IMG/VR virus record: IMGVR_UViG_3300033997_000035
Location: 64,001 to 128,000 of that record
Origin: a virus
Reading direction: 5' to 3' (one strand)
DNA length: 64,000 nucleotides
The notes beneath the pieces were generated by a model. That model saw only the letters and a list, made by a program, of their open reading frames with translations, had not been told where the DNA came from and searched no databases. A program made the translations under genes and the position numbers. Numbering within the stretch: the first letter of the stretch is position 1; each line of letters starts with the position of its first letter. Positions 49,909-59,508 of this stretch are shown here, piece after piece.

Positions 49909-51165
49909 TTGAATTACACAGAACAGCAGTTGGAAGTAAAGCGCCTATTAGAAAGTGGTGTTAGTGTTCGTGAGGCAGCACGTTTGGTGTTGGAGAGAGA
50001 GTCACGGGAGAGTACTATAAGGTCGTGGGTGAAGAATGGATTGTTGGGTGAGGTTGTGTGTGACACTAATTCCAATCCCACAGACGATGACTTGGCCGAC
50101 TTAACTCAGCAAGAATTAGACTTACTATGCGAAAATCCTGACTGGTCGGTATCTAACTTAGCTAAGCGATTACGTGCTGCACAGCGTAGTAATAATCAGT
50201 TGCGTAAGGTTCAGCGGGAGTTGTTTGACTCCGCAGGTGCGGAAGATTACGATTTCGCCTCAGTTATGCAAGATGTTGTCAAGGATTTAGTCAATTTCAA
50301 AGTGGAGCCCGTAATCACTTTACCAAGCGAAAAGAAGGTACGAACAGTAGAGATTCTTTTTTCAGACTTGCAGATAGGGAAGATTACCGAACACTATAAT
50401 ACCGAGGTAGCAAAACGGACTTTGAAATATTACGGGCAGGAAGTGCTGAAGAAGATTGAGCAGGTAAACCCAGAACGCCTCATATTTACTGCTCTCGGAG
50501 ATAACTGCGAATGTAATGATAAGCATGGTATCCAATCTGCTATCTCTACAGACACAGGTAATGCGGAACAGATGGTAAATTGCATTACTGAGGTATGGAA
50601 GTCAGTGCTATTGCCCATTTTTAGTTTAGGCATTCCTGTAGACTTCCACGGAGTTCAGGGTAACCATTTATCATCCACCATTAAAGGTATGGGTAATTTT
50701 TATGAAGGACGGTATGGTTGGGACTATGCCATCTATAGTGCATGGAAACTCTTAGCAGAGACGATGAACTTTACCCACGTGACATTTACTTTGCCAGAAG
50801 GTATTTTCGGAACCTATGAAATCTATGGGAAGACCACTGTCTATGAACATGGTTACGAATTGAAAGGTCAAGGTGAAGGTGCCATGCAGAACTTGAAAGA
50901 GAAGCGCATGAATAACACTAAGAAGTGGATTGACCGTATCGTTATTGGTGATCGCCATCACAGTGAGATTTATGGTTGTGGTGATTATGTTCTGAATGGC
51001 AGTTTCTTCGGTATTAGCCAGAAAGGCGTTGAGTATGCGGGTAACTTAGGGTTTAATGCTAACCCGATGCAAACAGTATTGGTGCATGAGCCTACTGACT
51101 TACCTAACGTATCAACTGTAGTAGGTATCCACTGTATTCAGATTGTTAAAGGTTACGGTCTGTAG
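49909..51165 (+). CDS. Metallophosphoesterase with N-terminal helix-turn-helix
   Basis: 418 residues, TTG start behind AAAGGGGAGATTTGA. Residues 1-50 form a homeodomain-like HTH (VKRLLESGVSVREAARLVL). The calcineurin-type phosphoesterase domain follows: EILFSDLQIGK, TALGDNCECND, GVQGNHLSS, TTVYEHGYELK and IVIGDRHHSEIYG. Related phage proteins are annotated as DNA repair exonuclease-like. The first motif has DLQ rather than DxH, so metal binding may differ. Confidence 0.8.
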   Translation: MNYTEQQLEVKRLLESGVSVREAARLVLERESRESTIRSWVKNGLLGEVVCDTNSNPTDDDLADLTQQELDLLCENPDWSVSNLAKRLRAAQRSNNQLRKVQRELFDSAGAEDYDFASVMQDVVKDLVNFKVEPVITLPSEKKVRTVEILFSDLQIGKITEHYNTEVAKRTLKYYGQEVLKKIEQVNPERLIFTALGDNCECNDKHGIQSAISTDTGNAEQMVNCITEVWKSVLLPIFSLGIPVDFHGVQGNHLSSTIKGMGNFYEGRYGWDYAIYSAWKLLAETMNFTHVTFTLPEGIFGTYEIYGKTTVYEHGYELKGQGEGAMQNLKEKRMNNTKKWIDRIVIGDRHHSEIYGCGDYVLNGSFFGISQKGVEYAGNLGFNANPMQTVLVHEPTDLPNVSTVVGIHCIQIVKGYGL

Positions 51166-51174
51166 TATTACATA

Positions 51175-51188
51175 GCACAAGGACGTGC
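51175..51188 (+). promoter_or_regulatory. CsrA-site-like hairpin in a leader
   Basis: GCACAAGGACGTGC: four-pair stem with AAGGAC loop, 17 bases before the 51206 start. One base off the core ACARGGAUGU. See finding. Confidence 0.4.
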
Positions 51189-51205
51189 CTACTAAGGAGA
51201 ATTAA

Positions 51206-51379
51206 ATGCCAGACAACCTAACATTCGCCCGTAAGGGGCAGGTAATCATCCTCACACAAGGTGATTCAAATTCGGCTCAATTCCTAGGCGGCAAACTATA
51301 TGCCACAGCAGAGAATCAGGCTGAGTTGATTAAATTCCTTGAGGATGTATTGAATAAGTTGAAAGAGGAAAATGTATGA
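51206..51379 (+). CDS. Hypothetical small protein
   Basis: 57 residues behind AAGGAGAATTAA. Short beta start, helical end (ELIKFLEDVLNKLKEEN). Function unknown. Confidence 0.57.
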   Translation: MPDNLTFARKGQVIILTQGDSNSAQFLGGKLYATAENQAELIKFLEDVLNKLKEENV

Positions 51380-51591
51380 ATAAAGATACACAATCGTTTG
51401 TAAAACACTTGCTACTGAAGTATAATAGCTACCAACAATTACCTGACCCAGAGTGTCTACACTTTAACAATAGCAGCACCATCACTGAGATTGATGGTCA
51501 GCCAATTGAATTAGAGTGTGTAGACGCATTCTCACTGATTAAGGAATTGTGTGTGGCATTGGATTTGAAGGAGGATGAGAGTGATCAATAG
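51376..51591 (+). CDS. Hypothetical protein
   Basis: 71 residues, start overlaps the previous stop. Acidic C-terminus. Function unknown. Confidence 0.57.
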   Translation: MNKDTQSFVKHLLLKYNSYQQLPDPECLHFNNSSTITEIDGQPIELECVDAFSLIKELCVALDLKEDESDQ

Positions 51592-51793
51592 TTTCAATGT
51601 TACATTGACATGGGAACAAATGGAGTTGTTAAGTAACTCATTGTTCAGGGCAACACGCGATATCAACAATGAAATCACCATTTGCTATCAAGATGGAAAG
51701 GAGGAAGAATGTTCCGAACTGGAAGAGGAGTTGTCAGCAGTAGTAGATTTGTCCGAGAACTTATTTAGAGGTATTGATTTTGACACCAATTGA
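51581..51793 (+). CDS. Hypothetical acidic protein
   Basis: 70 residues from GTG at 51581, six bases after AAGGAGG; the ATG at 51575 abuts that site. Acidic helix (GKEEECSELEEELSAVVDL). Function unknown. Confidence 0.55.
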   Translation: MINSFNVTLTWEQMELLSNSLFRATRDINNEITICYQDGKEEECSELEEELSAVVDLSENLFRGIDFDTN

Positions 51794-51965
51794 AATTCAA
51801 GTATTAATCACATTCTACCTATTTCTGTCAGTGGCAGTGAAACTTACTGAATCAATGAAATGGTTGTCATTTATGACACAACTATCCTTGATGTTTATGA
51901 CAGGCGTTGGTATGATGATGTTCACAGCGGTTGGTTGGATTATTGAATTTATTGGAGGGGTCTGA
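51774..51965 (+). CDS. Small membrane protein
   Basis: 63 residues, TTG start at 51774 or 51780 (TTAGAGG upstream). Two hydrophobic helices (IEIQVLITFYLFLSVAV and LMFMTGVGMMMFTAVGWI). Overlaps the previous gene. Holin-like topology, role unknown. Confidence 0.55.
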   Translation: MILTPIEIQVLITFYLFLSVAVKLTESMKWLSFMTQLSLMFMTGVGMMMFTAVGWIIEFIGGV

Positions 51966-51966
51966 T

Positions 51967-52986
51967 TTGTATAAAGTAGTAAAAGAAGGTAAAGGTGGAA
52001 TTGTAGCACGAATTGTTGCAGACAGTATTAACGCTGCTGGTAACCGTATCACAACTTTTGAGTTGGAATACCATCGCTACATTCACGGAGAGATCATGAC
52101 TCACAGATTATTCTCTCGTAATGCTATGAGTAGCCGTGCTGTTCCTATCAAGAAGATGATTAAGCAAGTTAAGGACAGTCCTGCAACACCTATTCATTGG
52201 GGTAAGAATCAGTCGGGTATGCAAGCTAAGGAGGAGTGCAGTAACTTAGTTCTATTGGATTGTGATGGTATTATTTATAAATACGAGAGGGATGAAGCTT
52301 GGTCTTATATAGCCTCATGTGTTGCAGATTTTGCAGAAAGCTTTGAGGTTGCTGGTTACCACAAGCAAATTGTTAATCGACTACTCGAACCATTTCAGAT
52401 GATGAAAACTGTGCTGACAGCAACTGAGTTTGAGAATTTCTTCTGGCTACGGTTAGATGCCGATGCGCAACCAGAGATTCAAGAGTTGGCAAAATGTATG
52501 TATGAAGCTATGAAGGAAAGTGAGCCAGAGTTACTTAGTGCGGGAGAATGGCATACACCTTATGTCGAACACCAAAGATGCCAAGTAACAGGGGATTTAC
52601 ACTACGTATCAGAAGTGCAAGGTAGTGACGAGAAAGATAACTCAGTAGCAAAATATTTAAGTAAAGAAGAAGCTATTTTGGTATCATCGTCCTGCTGTGC
52701 TCAAGTTAGTTACCGTAATATTGACAATACTTATGACAAGGCGATGAGTGTGTATGAGCGATTGGGTGTTGGTGGAAGTAAGATCCATGCCTCACCGTTC
52801 GAACATCCTGCAACACCAATGAGAAAGACTTTTGCAGAAGATTGTGATGAAGCTGGATATGAAGTGTTTGGCGACAATCACACTGAAAAAGGCGTAACAC
52901 ACCTAGACAGGGATTTGAACTACTGGTCAGGTAATCTGAAAGGTTGGGTTCAACACCGCCAGTTGTTATCCAACCATACCAAGTAG
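51967..52986 (+). CDS. thyX: FAD-dependent thymidylate synthase
   Basis: 339 residues from TTG at 51967, behind GGAGGGG. The ThyX motif region reads MTHRLFSRNAMSSRAVP (classical RHRxxS...S.R with the first R changed to T, common among phage versions), preceded by ELEYHRYIHGE and followed by HWGKNQSGMQA. A later EWHTPYVEHQRC and SSCCAQVSYRN complete the fold. It makes dTMP from dUMP with flavin and folate. Confidence 0.88.
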   Translation: MYKVVKEGKGGIVARIVADSINAAGNRITTFELEYHRYIHGEIMTHRLFSRNAMSSRAVPIKKMIKQVKDSPATPIHWGKNQSGMQAKEECSNLVLLDCDGIIYKYERDEAWSYIASCVADFAESFEVAGYHKQIVNRLLEPFQMMKTVLTATEFENFFWLRLDADAQPEIQELAKCMYEAMKESEPELLSAGEWHTPYVEHQRCQVTGDLHYVSEVQGSDEKDNSVAKYLSKEEAILVSSSCCAQVSYRNIDNTYDKAMSVYERLGVGGSKIHASPFEHPATPMRKTFAEDCDEAGYEVFGDNHTEKGVTHLDRDLNYWSGNLKGWVQHRQLLSNHTK

Positions 52987-53027
52987 TATATAAGTGTTTA
53001 TTTGCAATTTATAATAAGAGGTGTATA

Positions 53028-53564
53028 TTGAGCTATTTTAAAAATATGAAAGGTAAGAATTCCCAAACGTGCAGCACAACAATGGAAGTAGTTGAGTTCG
53101 TATCCTCACTCATACCAAATGTCCTACAGGACGCAAATGGTAATCCGCACATTGGAAAAGTGTTATTTATGTTAGGGTTTCAAGTGTCACCAACAGACAT
53201 GTGCTACGTGACTAAGAATGCCCTAGTGCGTAACCGTGACCGACCTTATATGGTGTATGAGACGACTGTGTTCACTGGTAACGTGCGTAATGAAGTGAGT
53301 CACGTAGATAGTAATGGTGACATTGTATTCAACCCTAAACAGAAACATTTTATGGAACGTGTGTATGTGGAGAATGAAATTCTCACGTTATCGGGGTTAG
53401 ATATAAGTGTTATGAAGAACATTAACGATATAGGTATTAAGGAATTCTACGAGAAAGGTATGGCAGCATTAGATAGGCGTGTGGATGCAGAAAAGCCTGA
53501 CCGTAACATTGTGGATAGCATGGCTGATTCTGATACCTATTTCATGATGTTTGATGGAAAGTGA
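53028..53564 (+). CDS. Hypothetical protein
   Basis: 178 residues, TTG start behind AAGAGGTGTATA. Beta-rich middle (PYMVYETTVFTGNVRNEV). No family recognised. Located between thyX and the Dam-like gene. Confidence 0.62.
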   Translation: MSYFKNMKGKNSQTCSTTMEVVEFVSSLIPNVLQDANGNPHIGKVLFMLGFQVSPTDMCYVTKNALVRNRDRPYMVYETTVFTGNVRNEVSHVDSNGDIVFNPKQKHFMERVYVENEILTLSGLDISVMKNINDIGIKEFYEKGMAALDRRVDAEKPDRNIVDSMADSDTYFMMFDGK

Positions 53565-53582
53565 TTGACAGCAGGAGGATTG

Positions 53583-54422
53583 ATGACGATTCAAAGTGCT
53601 ATTTACTTGGCAGGTAACAAACGTAAATTATTTGACAATATCTACCCACACCTGTCAGGTCGCAGCACTTTGATAGATCTGTTTACAGGCTCAGGGACAG
53701 TAGCACTCAACTGTGCTGCAAAAGGCGAGTTCAAGGGGATATTAGCTAACGATAAGTTGACACCACTTTACGAATTACATTGTTGGTTGCAACGGGACGA
53801 TTTGGAATATGACTACATCGAGGGTGTCAACAACTCATATGCTGCAACCAAGGAGGATTATTTAAGGTTGCGACAGGATTACAATGACAGGCCATCAGCT
53901 TTGAAACTATTGTTGTTGCAATATCGCTCAAACAGTAATATGATGCGTTGGAGTAGTAGAGGTTTTAACGTCCCTTATGGCGAGAGACAAAGGCTAGACC
54001 TAGAAAGAATCAAACGACACAATGCTCTTGTCCAAGACATTAATTTCTTCAATCACGATTTCGCAGACATGTTAGAGTTAGTCAAGAAGGAATATGAAGG
54101 TAAGGAAAGCGATGTTGTAATTTACATCGATAGCCCCTATTTTGGCACGACAGCCGTCTACCAAGAGTGTGGTGGCTGGACAGAGAACGACAACCAAACA
54201 CTGTTTGAGTATGCTGATTATTTACATGACTTAGGGTTTAAGATTGTAATGTCAAATATATTCTCCAACCGAGGGGTTGAACATATTCAGATTCAAGAGT
54301 GGTTGGCGGGTAACGAGAGATATGATGTGTACCACTTGAATATCGATTACTCTAATAGTAGTTTCAGAAAAAGTGAGCATAAGACTGACGAGGTGTTAAT
54401 TGTGAGCAAGGAGGGGTTATGA
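53583..54422 (+). CDS. Dam-like DNA adenine N6-methyltransferase (DSPY variant)
   Basis: 279 residues from ATG at 53583 (AGGAGGATTG). AGNKRKLFDNIYPHL and motif I IDLFTGSGTVALN match the D12 class; NVPYGERQRLD matches its target region. The catalytic DPPY is DSPYF here (VVIYIDSPYFGTTAVY). It probably methylates adenine in GATC-like sites of phage DNA; effect of the Pro to Ser change is unknown. Confidence 0.85.
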   Translation: MTIQSAIYLAGNKRKLFDNIYPHLSGRSTLIDLFTGSGTVALNCAAKGEFKGILANDKLTPLYELHCWLQRDDLEYDYIEGVNNSYAATKEDYLRLRQDYNDRPSALKLLLLQYRSNSNMMRWSSRGFNVPYGERQRLDLERIKRHNALVQDINFFNHDFADMLELVKKEYEGKESDVVIYIDSPYFGTTAVYQECGGWTENDNQTLFEYADYLHDLGFKIVMSNIFSNRGVEHIQIQEWLAGNERYDVYHLNIDYSNSSFRKSEHKTDEVLIVSKEGL

Positions 54423-54832
54423 AATTAAATTGGTTAGATTTGGATATTAAACACCACTTAACGGGTGCAGTTGGAAAGGGGTTAGTTTGTAACAAACAAG
54501 CTCTGGCACAAGTGATACCTTTTATTCTTGCTGATGAGTTTCCAGACCTGAGTGTGCTACACATTGATAAAGGTATGGTTGTATTGCAGAACATAGAGGG
54601 TAAGCGGTGGAAGGTATGTTGTGCAGCAGGGAAACGTTTTGATTTGGCACCATCATTTACTAAAGGTGCATCCCGTAATAAGAACGGACTTACTGTGGAC
54701 GAATACCTAGAACCTATTTGTGATGGGGTCATTTTTGTTGACTTTGAAGATGCAACTAACCTGAAATTGTTGGTACTCAGTTTAGAAAACATCGATGTTC
54801 GCGAAGATGGTGTGGTAGTATTTCATGAGTAA
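54419..54832 (+). CDS. Hypothetical protein between two methyltransferases
   Basis: 137 residues, four-base overlap with the Dam-like gene and eight with the next. No recognised motif; may assist one of the methyltransferases. Confidence 0.62.
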   Translation: MKLNWLDLDIKHHLTGAVGKGLVCNKQALAQVIPFILADEFPDLSVLHIDKGMVVLQNIEGKRWKVCCAAGKRFDLAPSFTKGASRNKNGLTVDEYLEPICDGVIFVDFEDATNLKLLVLSLENIDVREDGVVVFHE

Positions 54833-55586
54833 GAAGAACGCCTTAGACCAGTACTATACAAAACCAGAAGTAGTTAAACATTGTTGGAGTGTATTGGACA
54901 AACTAATAGGCCATGACTATCAGTACGTAGAACCTTCGGCTGGTAATGGTGTATGGGGTATAGGTAGAGAGAATATCACAATGTATGATATCGAACCTAA
55001 GAGTAGCGCTATTACTAAACAGGATTGGTTGTCCTATAAAGGAGACTTATCTGGGAAGGTTGTGGTAGGTAATCCACCATTTGGGTTCGCAAGTAGCTTG
55101 GCAGTTAAGTTCATAAACCACAGCTTCAACTTAGGAGCTCAATACGTGGCATTCATATTACCCAGAACATTTATGAAGGAACTATTTGTTGATAGTAATC
55201 TTACCGAGTCAGCTTGTTTGGTTCACGAAGAAGTATTACCGTTAGACTCCTTCTTACTTGAAGGACAGAGTTATAAAGTACCTTGCGTGTTTCAGGTATA
55301 CAAATGTGGCAACAGGGATAAATTAGAGTACCAATCTTACCTAACAAAAGGTGCGCCAGATGATCACGATTTTGTGATGCGACGAGTTGGAGGACGTGCG
55401 GGTAAAGTAATCACTTTGACAGAGTTTACTGAGAGTTCCAGCTTATATGTTAAGGGGGATGTAAACTTACTAAACTCTGTAGCAAATGAAGTAGAACGAG
55501 TCGCCAACCTTACCGCTGGAGTTAAAAGTATTACGTTAAATGAGGTTAATTTTATAATCTCAAATTCCTTAAAATACTACGAATAG
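54825..55586 (+). CDS. DNA adenine N6-methyltransferase-like protein (NPPF)
   Basis: 253 residues. DQYYTKPEVVKHCW, motif I YVEPSAGNGVWG and catalytic VVVGNPPFGFAS. Fits class I N6-adenine enzymes such as phage-encoded orphan methyltransferases. The start overlaps the preceding gene. Specificity unknown. Confidence 0.82.
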   Translation: MSKKNALDQYYTKPEVVKHCWSVLDKLIGHDYQYVEPSAGNGVWGIGRENITMYDIEPKSSAITKQDWLSYKGDLSGKVVVGNPPFGFASSLAVKFINHSFNLGAQYVAFILPRTFMKELFVDSNLTESACLVHEEVLPLDSFLLEGQSYKVPCVFQVYKCGNRDKLEYQSYLTKGAPDDHDFVMRRVGGRAGKVITLTEFTESSSLYVKGDVNLLNSVANEVERVANLTAGVKSITLNEVNFIISNSLKYYE

Positions 55587-55590
55587 TGGG

Positions 55591-55619
55591 TTGTTTGTCG
55601 GAGGGCAATCCGCTATAAT
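55591..55619 (+). promoter_or_regulatory. Sigma70-like promoter of the ribonucleotide reductase unit
   Basis: TTGTTT (55591-55596), 17 bases, TATAAT (55614-55619). Confidence 0.7.
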
Positions 55620-55657
55620 ATCAATCTCGGCAACTAACATAAGAGGTGATTGTATAG

Positions 55658-55897
55658 ATGATTTATGCTGAAAATAGAAAACCATTGCAGCCACAAAAGT
55701 ATGAGGGTTCCTTCGCACAGGAACTGGGTATTCCAGAAGATAAGTGGGTGGACACAAGTCAGCTTGAGTTACACACATTGTTAGGGTATAAAGGTGAAGA
55801 GTGGCGACTGAAGATGCAGAATGAACACATTGGTAATGCTATGTGGGATGAAAGTGGTTATGAGAGTCAGTGGACAGAGTTTGATACAGAATTATAA
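55658..55897 (+). CDS. Hypothetical protein
   Basis: 79 residues behind AAGAGGTGATTGTATAG. Acidic, with WVDTSQLELHTLLGYKGEEW. First gene of the unit before nrdA. Function unknown. Confidence 0.6.
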   Translation: MIYAENRKPLQPQKYEGSFAQELGIPEDKWVDTSQLELHTLLGYKGEEWRLKMQNEHIGNAMWDESGYESQWTEFDTEL

Positions 55898-55912
55898 TAA
55901 GGAGAATAGTAG

Positions 55913-57158
55913 TTGAGTATTATTAAAACAGTAGTAAAACGTGACGGTAGTGAACAAGAATTTTCGCCTGAGAAGTTAAATCGTTGGGCTGAGTATGCCA
56001 CTAAAACTGGCGGTAACTGGAGTGAAATCTCACTTGAGACATATAAGCGATTACCCGATAAAGTAAAGACATCTGATATCCACCAGACAATGATTAACGT
56101 TTGTTTGGATAAAGAACAAATTGAATATTCTCGGGTTGCTGCCCGTCTTGAACATGCACGTATCAGGAAAACTTTAGATTCATATGGTATCCGAGACTCT
56201 GGTAGCTTTAAGGATATCTACAACTTCATGTTAGAAAAGGGTGTTTGGAGTAAAGAGGCATTACCTCCATACAACCCTGAGTGGGAAGCGTGGTATAAGG
56301 AAATTTATAACAATAAGCTTGAATATTGGCAAATTAAACAGTGGTCAGATAAATACTCTCGTAAGTTAGACGGTAAGGTGATTGAGACGCCTCATATCGG
56401 TGCAATGGGTATTGGTCTAGGGTTTCATGGTGATACGGAAACAGCACGTAAGTTGGCTAGAGGTATCATTGAAGGTAAGATTAACCTGCCAACACCTGCA
56501 CTAAACGGTGTGCGAAATAATGACTTTAATACCATCAGTTGTTGTGTAATCACAGGTGGCGATAGTGTTGATAGCATTCTTACTGCAACACACCTAAGTG
56601 CTTTATTCACTAGCAAGAAAAGTGGTATCGGTGTGGAGTTGGATACACGTTCCAAAGGTGACCCAGTTAAAGGCGGGGCAGTTGATCACTTAGGTAAGCA
56701 CAGTCTGTATGCCTCTGTAGACACGGCAGTAAAATTATTTACACAGATTACACGTGGAGGAAGTGCTACGGTTACATTTAAGTGCATTGACCCAGAAGCT
56801 GAACAAATCTGCTTGTGGAAAACACAGCGTGTAGACGTAGAAACTCGTCTGGATAAGATTGACTACAGTATGGCTTACAATAACGCATTCTTGGAAGCTG
56901 TGGTTAAAGGCGATGACTGGTATCTGTTTAGTCTTAAGAATGCACCAGAAGCCCATGAGGCGTTCTATAAGCCACAAACGACACTAGCTGACTACAAGGA
57001 CATGGCTAATCGCTTACCTCACGTTGTAGTGAAGGCTAGGGACTTACTGAAGACATTTTTAATTGCACGTAACGAAACTGGGCGTGTATATTGTTTCAAC
57101 GTATCACGAGCTAATGAACATACCCCGTTCTCAGATAGAATTAGTTTATCAAATCTGT
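55913..57158 (+). CDS. nrdA: Class I ribonucleotide reductase alpha subunit, exon 1
   Basis: TTG start behind AAGGAGAATAGTAG. VVKRDGSEQEFSPEKLNRW is a short ATP-cone start, DFNTISCCVITGGDSVDSI holds the first redox cysteine, and SGIGVELDTRSKG follows. The exon ends in SDRISLSNL plus T, the first base of the catalytic cysteine codon. Without splicing translation stops at once at UAA. Full protein 730 residues. Confidence 0.95.
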
Positions 57159-57375
57159 AAATGGTGCAGCATTATGTGGCGACATGTAATGAAAACTATG
57201 TGAATTCTTGGGAAGCTATGTAGCTAATCAAGAGCCGTTAATTCGGTGTAGAGACTAACCTTATAGGTGTAGGGGTATTAGTATGCCTCGAAGCGCAAAG
57301 CAACCCAAGTGGTTGATGATATAGTCCGATAACGTAGGGAACTACGGAAGAAGTGTAGCGACTTCAAAACTAAAG
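57159..57375 (+). other. Group I self-splicing intron in nrdA
   Basis: 217 nt, no ORF. 5' exon CUGU pairs with intron GCAG (P1, U.G at the cut). R-like GGUGUAGAGACUAACC and S-like GAUGAUAUAGUCCG build P7; the intron ends in G. Joining T|GC restores SNL-C-QEICLPT, the conserved radical-cysteine motif. Confidence 0.93.
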
Positions 57376-58322
57376 GCCAAGAAATCTGCTTACCAACTAA
57401 AGCATACACAGGGATTAAGGACTTATACTCTGATAATAGTGTAGGTGAGACAGCATTCTGTGTGCTATCTGCAATCAATGTGCAGAACGTAGACAAGTCT
57501 GAATACGAAGATGTTGCAGAAACCGTATTACGCACAGTTGATGTGATGATCGACAAAGCTGTAATGCCAAGTAAGAGTTTGGAAGCTAAAATTAAAATGC
57601 GTAGGAGTGTTGGTGTGGGTATTACAGGGTTGGCTGGCTACCTATACAAACAGGGATTAGATTATGACGGTAGTGAGAAATCACTTGAAGTAGTGAGTGA
57701 ACTGGCTGAACGTCATTACTACTACTTACTCAAGGCATCACAGAAGATTGCAGCAGAAGAAGGGTATGAGATTGAAGGTGTGGATTTAAACTGGTTACCA
57801 GTAGATACACGTATCAACCAGCACCCCTTGAAGTTAGATTGGGAAGCTCTACGTGGCAAGCAACGTAAGCATAGTGTGTTAGTTGCACATATGCCCACTG
57901 CAAGCTCTGCTACATTCTCTAATGCAACGTCAGGGTTATACCCTCAACGCAATAAAGTGATTAACAATAAATCGCGTAAAGGCTTGGTGCAGTATATTTG
58001 TGAATGGTTTGATGATAGTAAATTTAAGTCTGCTTGGAAAGTTGACAACATCACCCTAAGTAAGTATTATTCTGTTATCCAAGACATGACTGACCAAGGT
58101 ATCAGCGCAGACTACTACTTTGACCCAAGTCAATATGCAGACGAGAAGAAACCGTTATCTGAGCTGATGAAAGAGTGGGTTGCTCAAGCTAAACTTGGTA
58201 ACAAGAGTATGTATTACATCAACACTCGTGACTATAACGGTGGTAGTTACCAAGATACACTTAAGTCCGCTGAAGTGGTGGAAGAAGTTGGTGGATGTGA
58301 CAGTGGTGGCTGTAAATTATAA
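57376..58322 (+). CDS. nrdA: Class I ribonucleotide reductase alpha subunit, exon 2
   Basis: Begins GC CAA GAA ATC TGC and supplies QEICLPTKAYTG, LCVLSAINVQN-like AFCVLSAINVQNVD, and the conserved MPTASSATFSNATSGLYP loop. The C-terminal tail GGCDSGGCKL carries the two redox-shuttle cysteines. With NrdB it makes dNDPs aerobically. Confidence 0.95.
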
Positions 58323-58330
58323 TACGTTGT

Positions 58331-58356
58331 GAGGGGGAGAAATCCCCTCTTTATAA
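58331..58356 (+). terminator. Hairpin between nrdA and nrdB
   Basis: GAGGGG and CCCCTC arms with a 7-base loop then TTTAT. A weak terminator or mRNA end-protecting hairpin that could lower nrdB relative to nrdA. Confidence 0.55.
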
Positions 58357-58368
58357 GTAGGAGGGAAT

Positions 58369-59448
58369 GTGACAAGTTTTACTAAATTTAATGCAAACAA
58401 TAAAGGTTATGAAAAAGGTTACCCGCTGTTCTTAGGTGACCAGTTGGGTGTTATTGATACCATCAACATACAATATCCTAAACTGGAGGATTTATATCAG
58501 AAACAATTATCCCAGATTTGGTCTGAATATGAAATTGGTCTAGAGCAAGATAAAATGGACATGCTCAATGTCCCTAAAGATACACGGGATTTGATGGTGA
58601 AGACCATTATGTTCCAGACATCTGCCGATAGTTGTGCATGTCGTAGTATTGTAGAGATTCTTGGTAAGTATATCTCCAATAGTGAGTTGTTGAATCTGGT
58701 TACATTACAAACGTTCTTTGAAGTGATTCATGCACGGACGTATTCGCATATCATTAAGCAGACGTTTGCAGATCCGTCCGATATGTTGGAAGATTTGTAT
58801 AATGAAGCTAATGTTATTCGACGACTTGAACCTATTGTGAAGGCGTTCGATGAAATTACAAACTTATCACCTAATGCTACACAGAAGCAGAAGAAACAGG
58901 CAATCATTAAGACAATGACGGCACTGTTTGCACTAGAAGCTATCTCGTTCATGTCCAGTTTTGCGGTAACATTCGCCATTACAGAGACTGACGTGTTCCA
59001 AGGTATTGGGCAATTAGTGACATTAATCTGCAAGGATGAAGTATTACACGGGCGTATGGATTATGAGGTGTTGAACATCCTTAAACAAGACCCCGAATGG
59101 AAGATTGAGATGATTTTCCTCACGGAACAACTTAAGGAAATCTTGGATAGTGTTATTCGACAGGAAGAAGATTGGACAGATTATTTGTTCAGTGAAGGTC
59201 GTCAGGTTATCGGACTAGGTGCTACGTTACTAAAGGATTATGTCTATTACATGGCAAAACCCGTGTATGATGCATTGAATATTCCATTCGACTTCAAAGT
59301 AGTGACCAAGAACCCATTACCTTACATGGACAAGTATATTGACAGCACTCTGGTGATGGCACTACCTCAAGAGATTCAAATTACGTCTTACAAGGTTGGT
59401 GCTGTTAAGGACGACACTGAGGACTTAAATTTAGATTTCGACCTATAA
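58369..59448 (+). CDS. nrdB: Class I ribonucleotide reductase beta subunit
   Basis: 359 residues, GTG start behind AGGAGGGAAT. Diiron/tyrosyl ligands are all present: D in EIGLEQDKMD, FFEVIHARTYSHII (E, H and radical Y), FALEAISFMSSF (E) and CKDEVLHGRM (E, H). The C-terminal DLNLDFDL is the acidic tail that binds NrdA. Normal length for NrdB. Confidence 0.95.
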   Translation: MTSFTKFNANNKGYEKGYPLFLGDQLGVIDTINIQYPKLEDLYQKQLSQIWSEYEIGLEQDKMDMLNVPKDTRDLMVKTIMFQTSADSCACRSIVEILGKYISNSELLNLVTLQTFFEVIHARTYSHIIKQTFADPSDMLEDLYNEANVIRRLEPIVKAFDEITNLSPNATQKQKKQAIIKTMTALFALEAISFMSSFAVTFAITETDVFQGIGQLVTLICKDEVLHGRMDYEVLNILKQDPEWKIEMIFLTEQLKEILDSVIRQEEDWTDYLFSEGRQVIGLGATLLKDYVYYMAKPVYDALNIPFDFKVVTKNPLPYMDKYIDSTLVMALPQEIQITSYKVGAVKDDTEDLNLDFDL

Positions 59449-59452
59449 CCAC

Positions 59453-59481
59453 TTGACACAAGGATGTGTCCTGCTTACACT
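59453..59481 (+). promoter_or_regulatory. Promoter overlapping a CsrA-site-like hairpin
   Basis: TTGACA (59453-59458), 17 bases, TACACT (59476-59481). The spacer holds GACACAAGGATGTGTC (59455-59470). If this promoter is used, the hairpin is not in its own transcript, only in readthrough RNA. Confidence 0.6.
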
Positions 59482-59508
59482 AAATATTAATTAACAAAAG
59501 GATGGTTT

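Noticed and set aside
59455-59470. GACACAAGGATGTGTC as a terminator of nrdB
   Set aside because: No T run follows; it is instead embedded in a promoter spacer.
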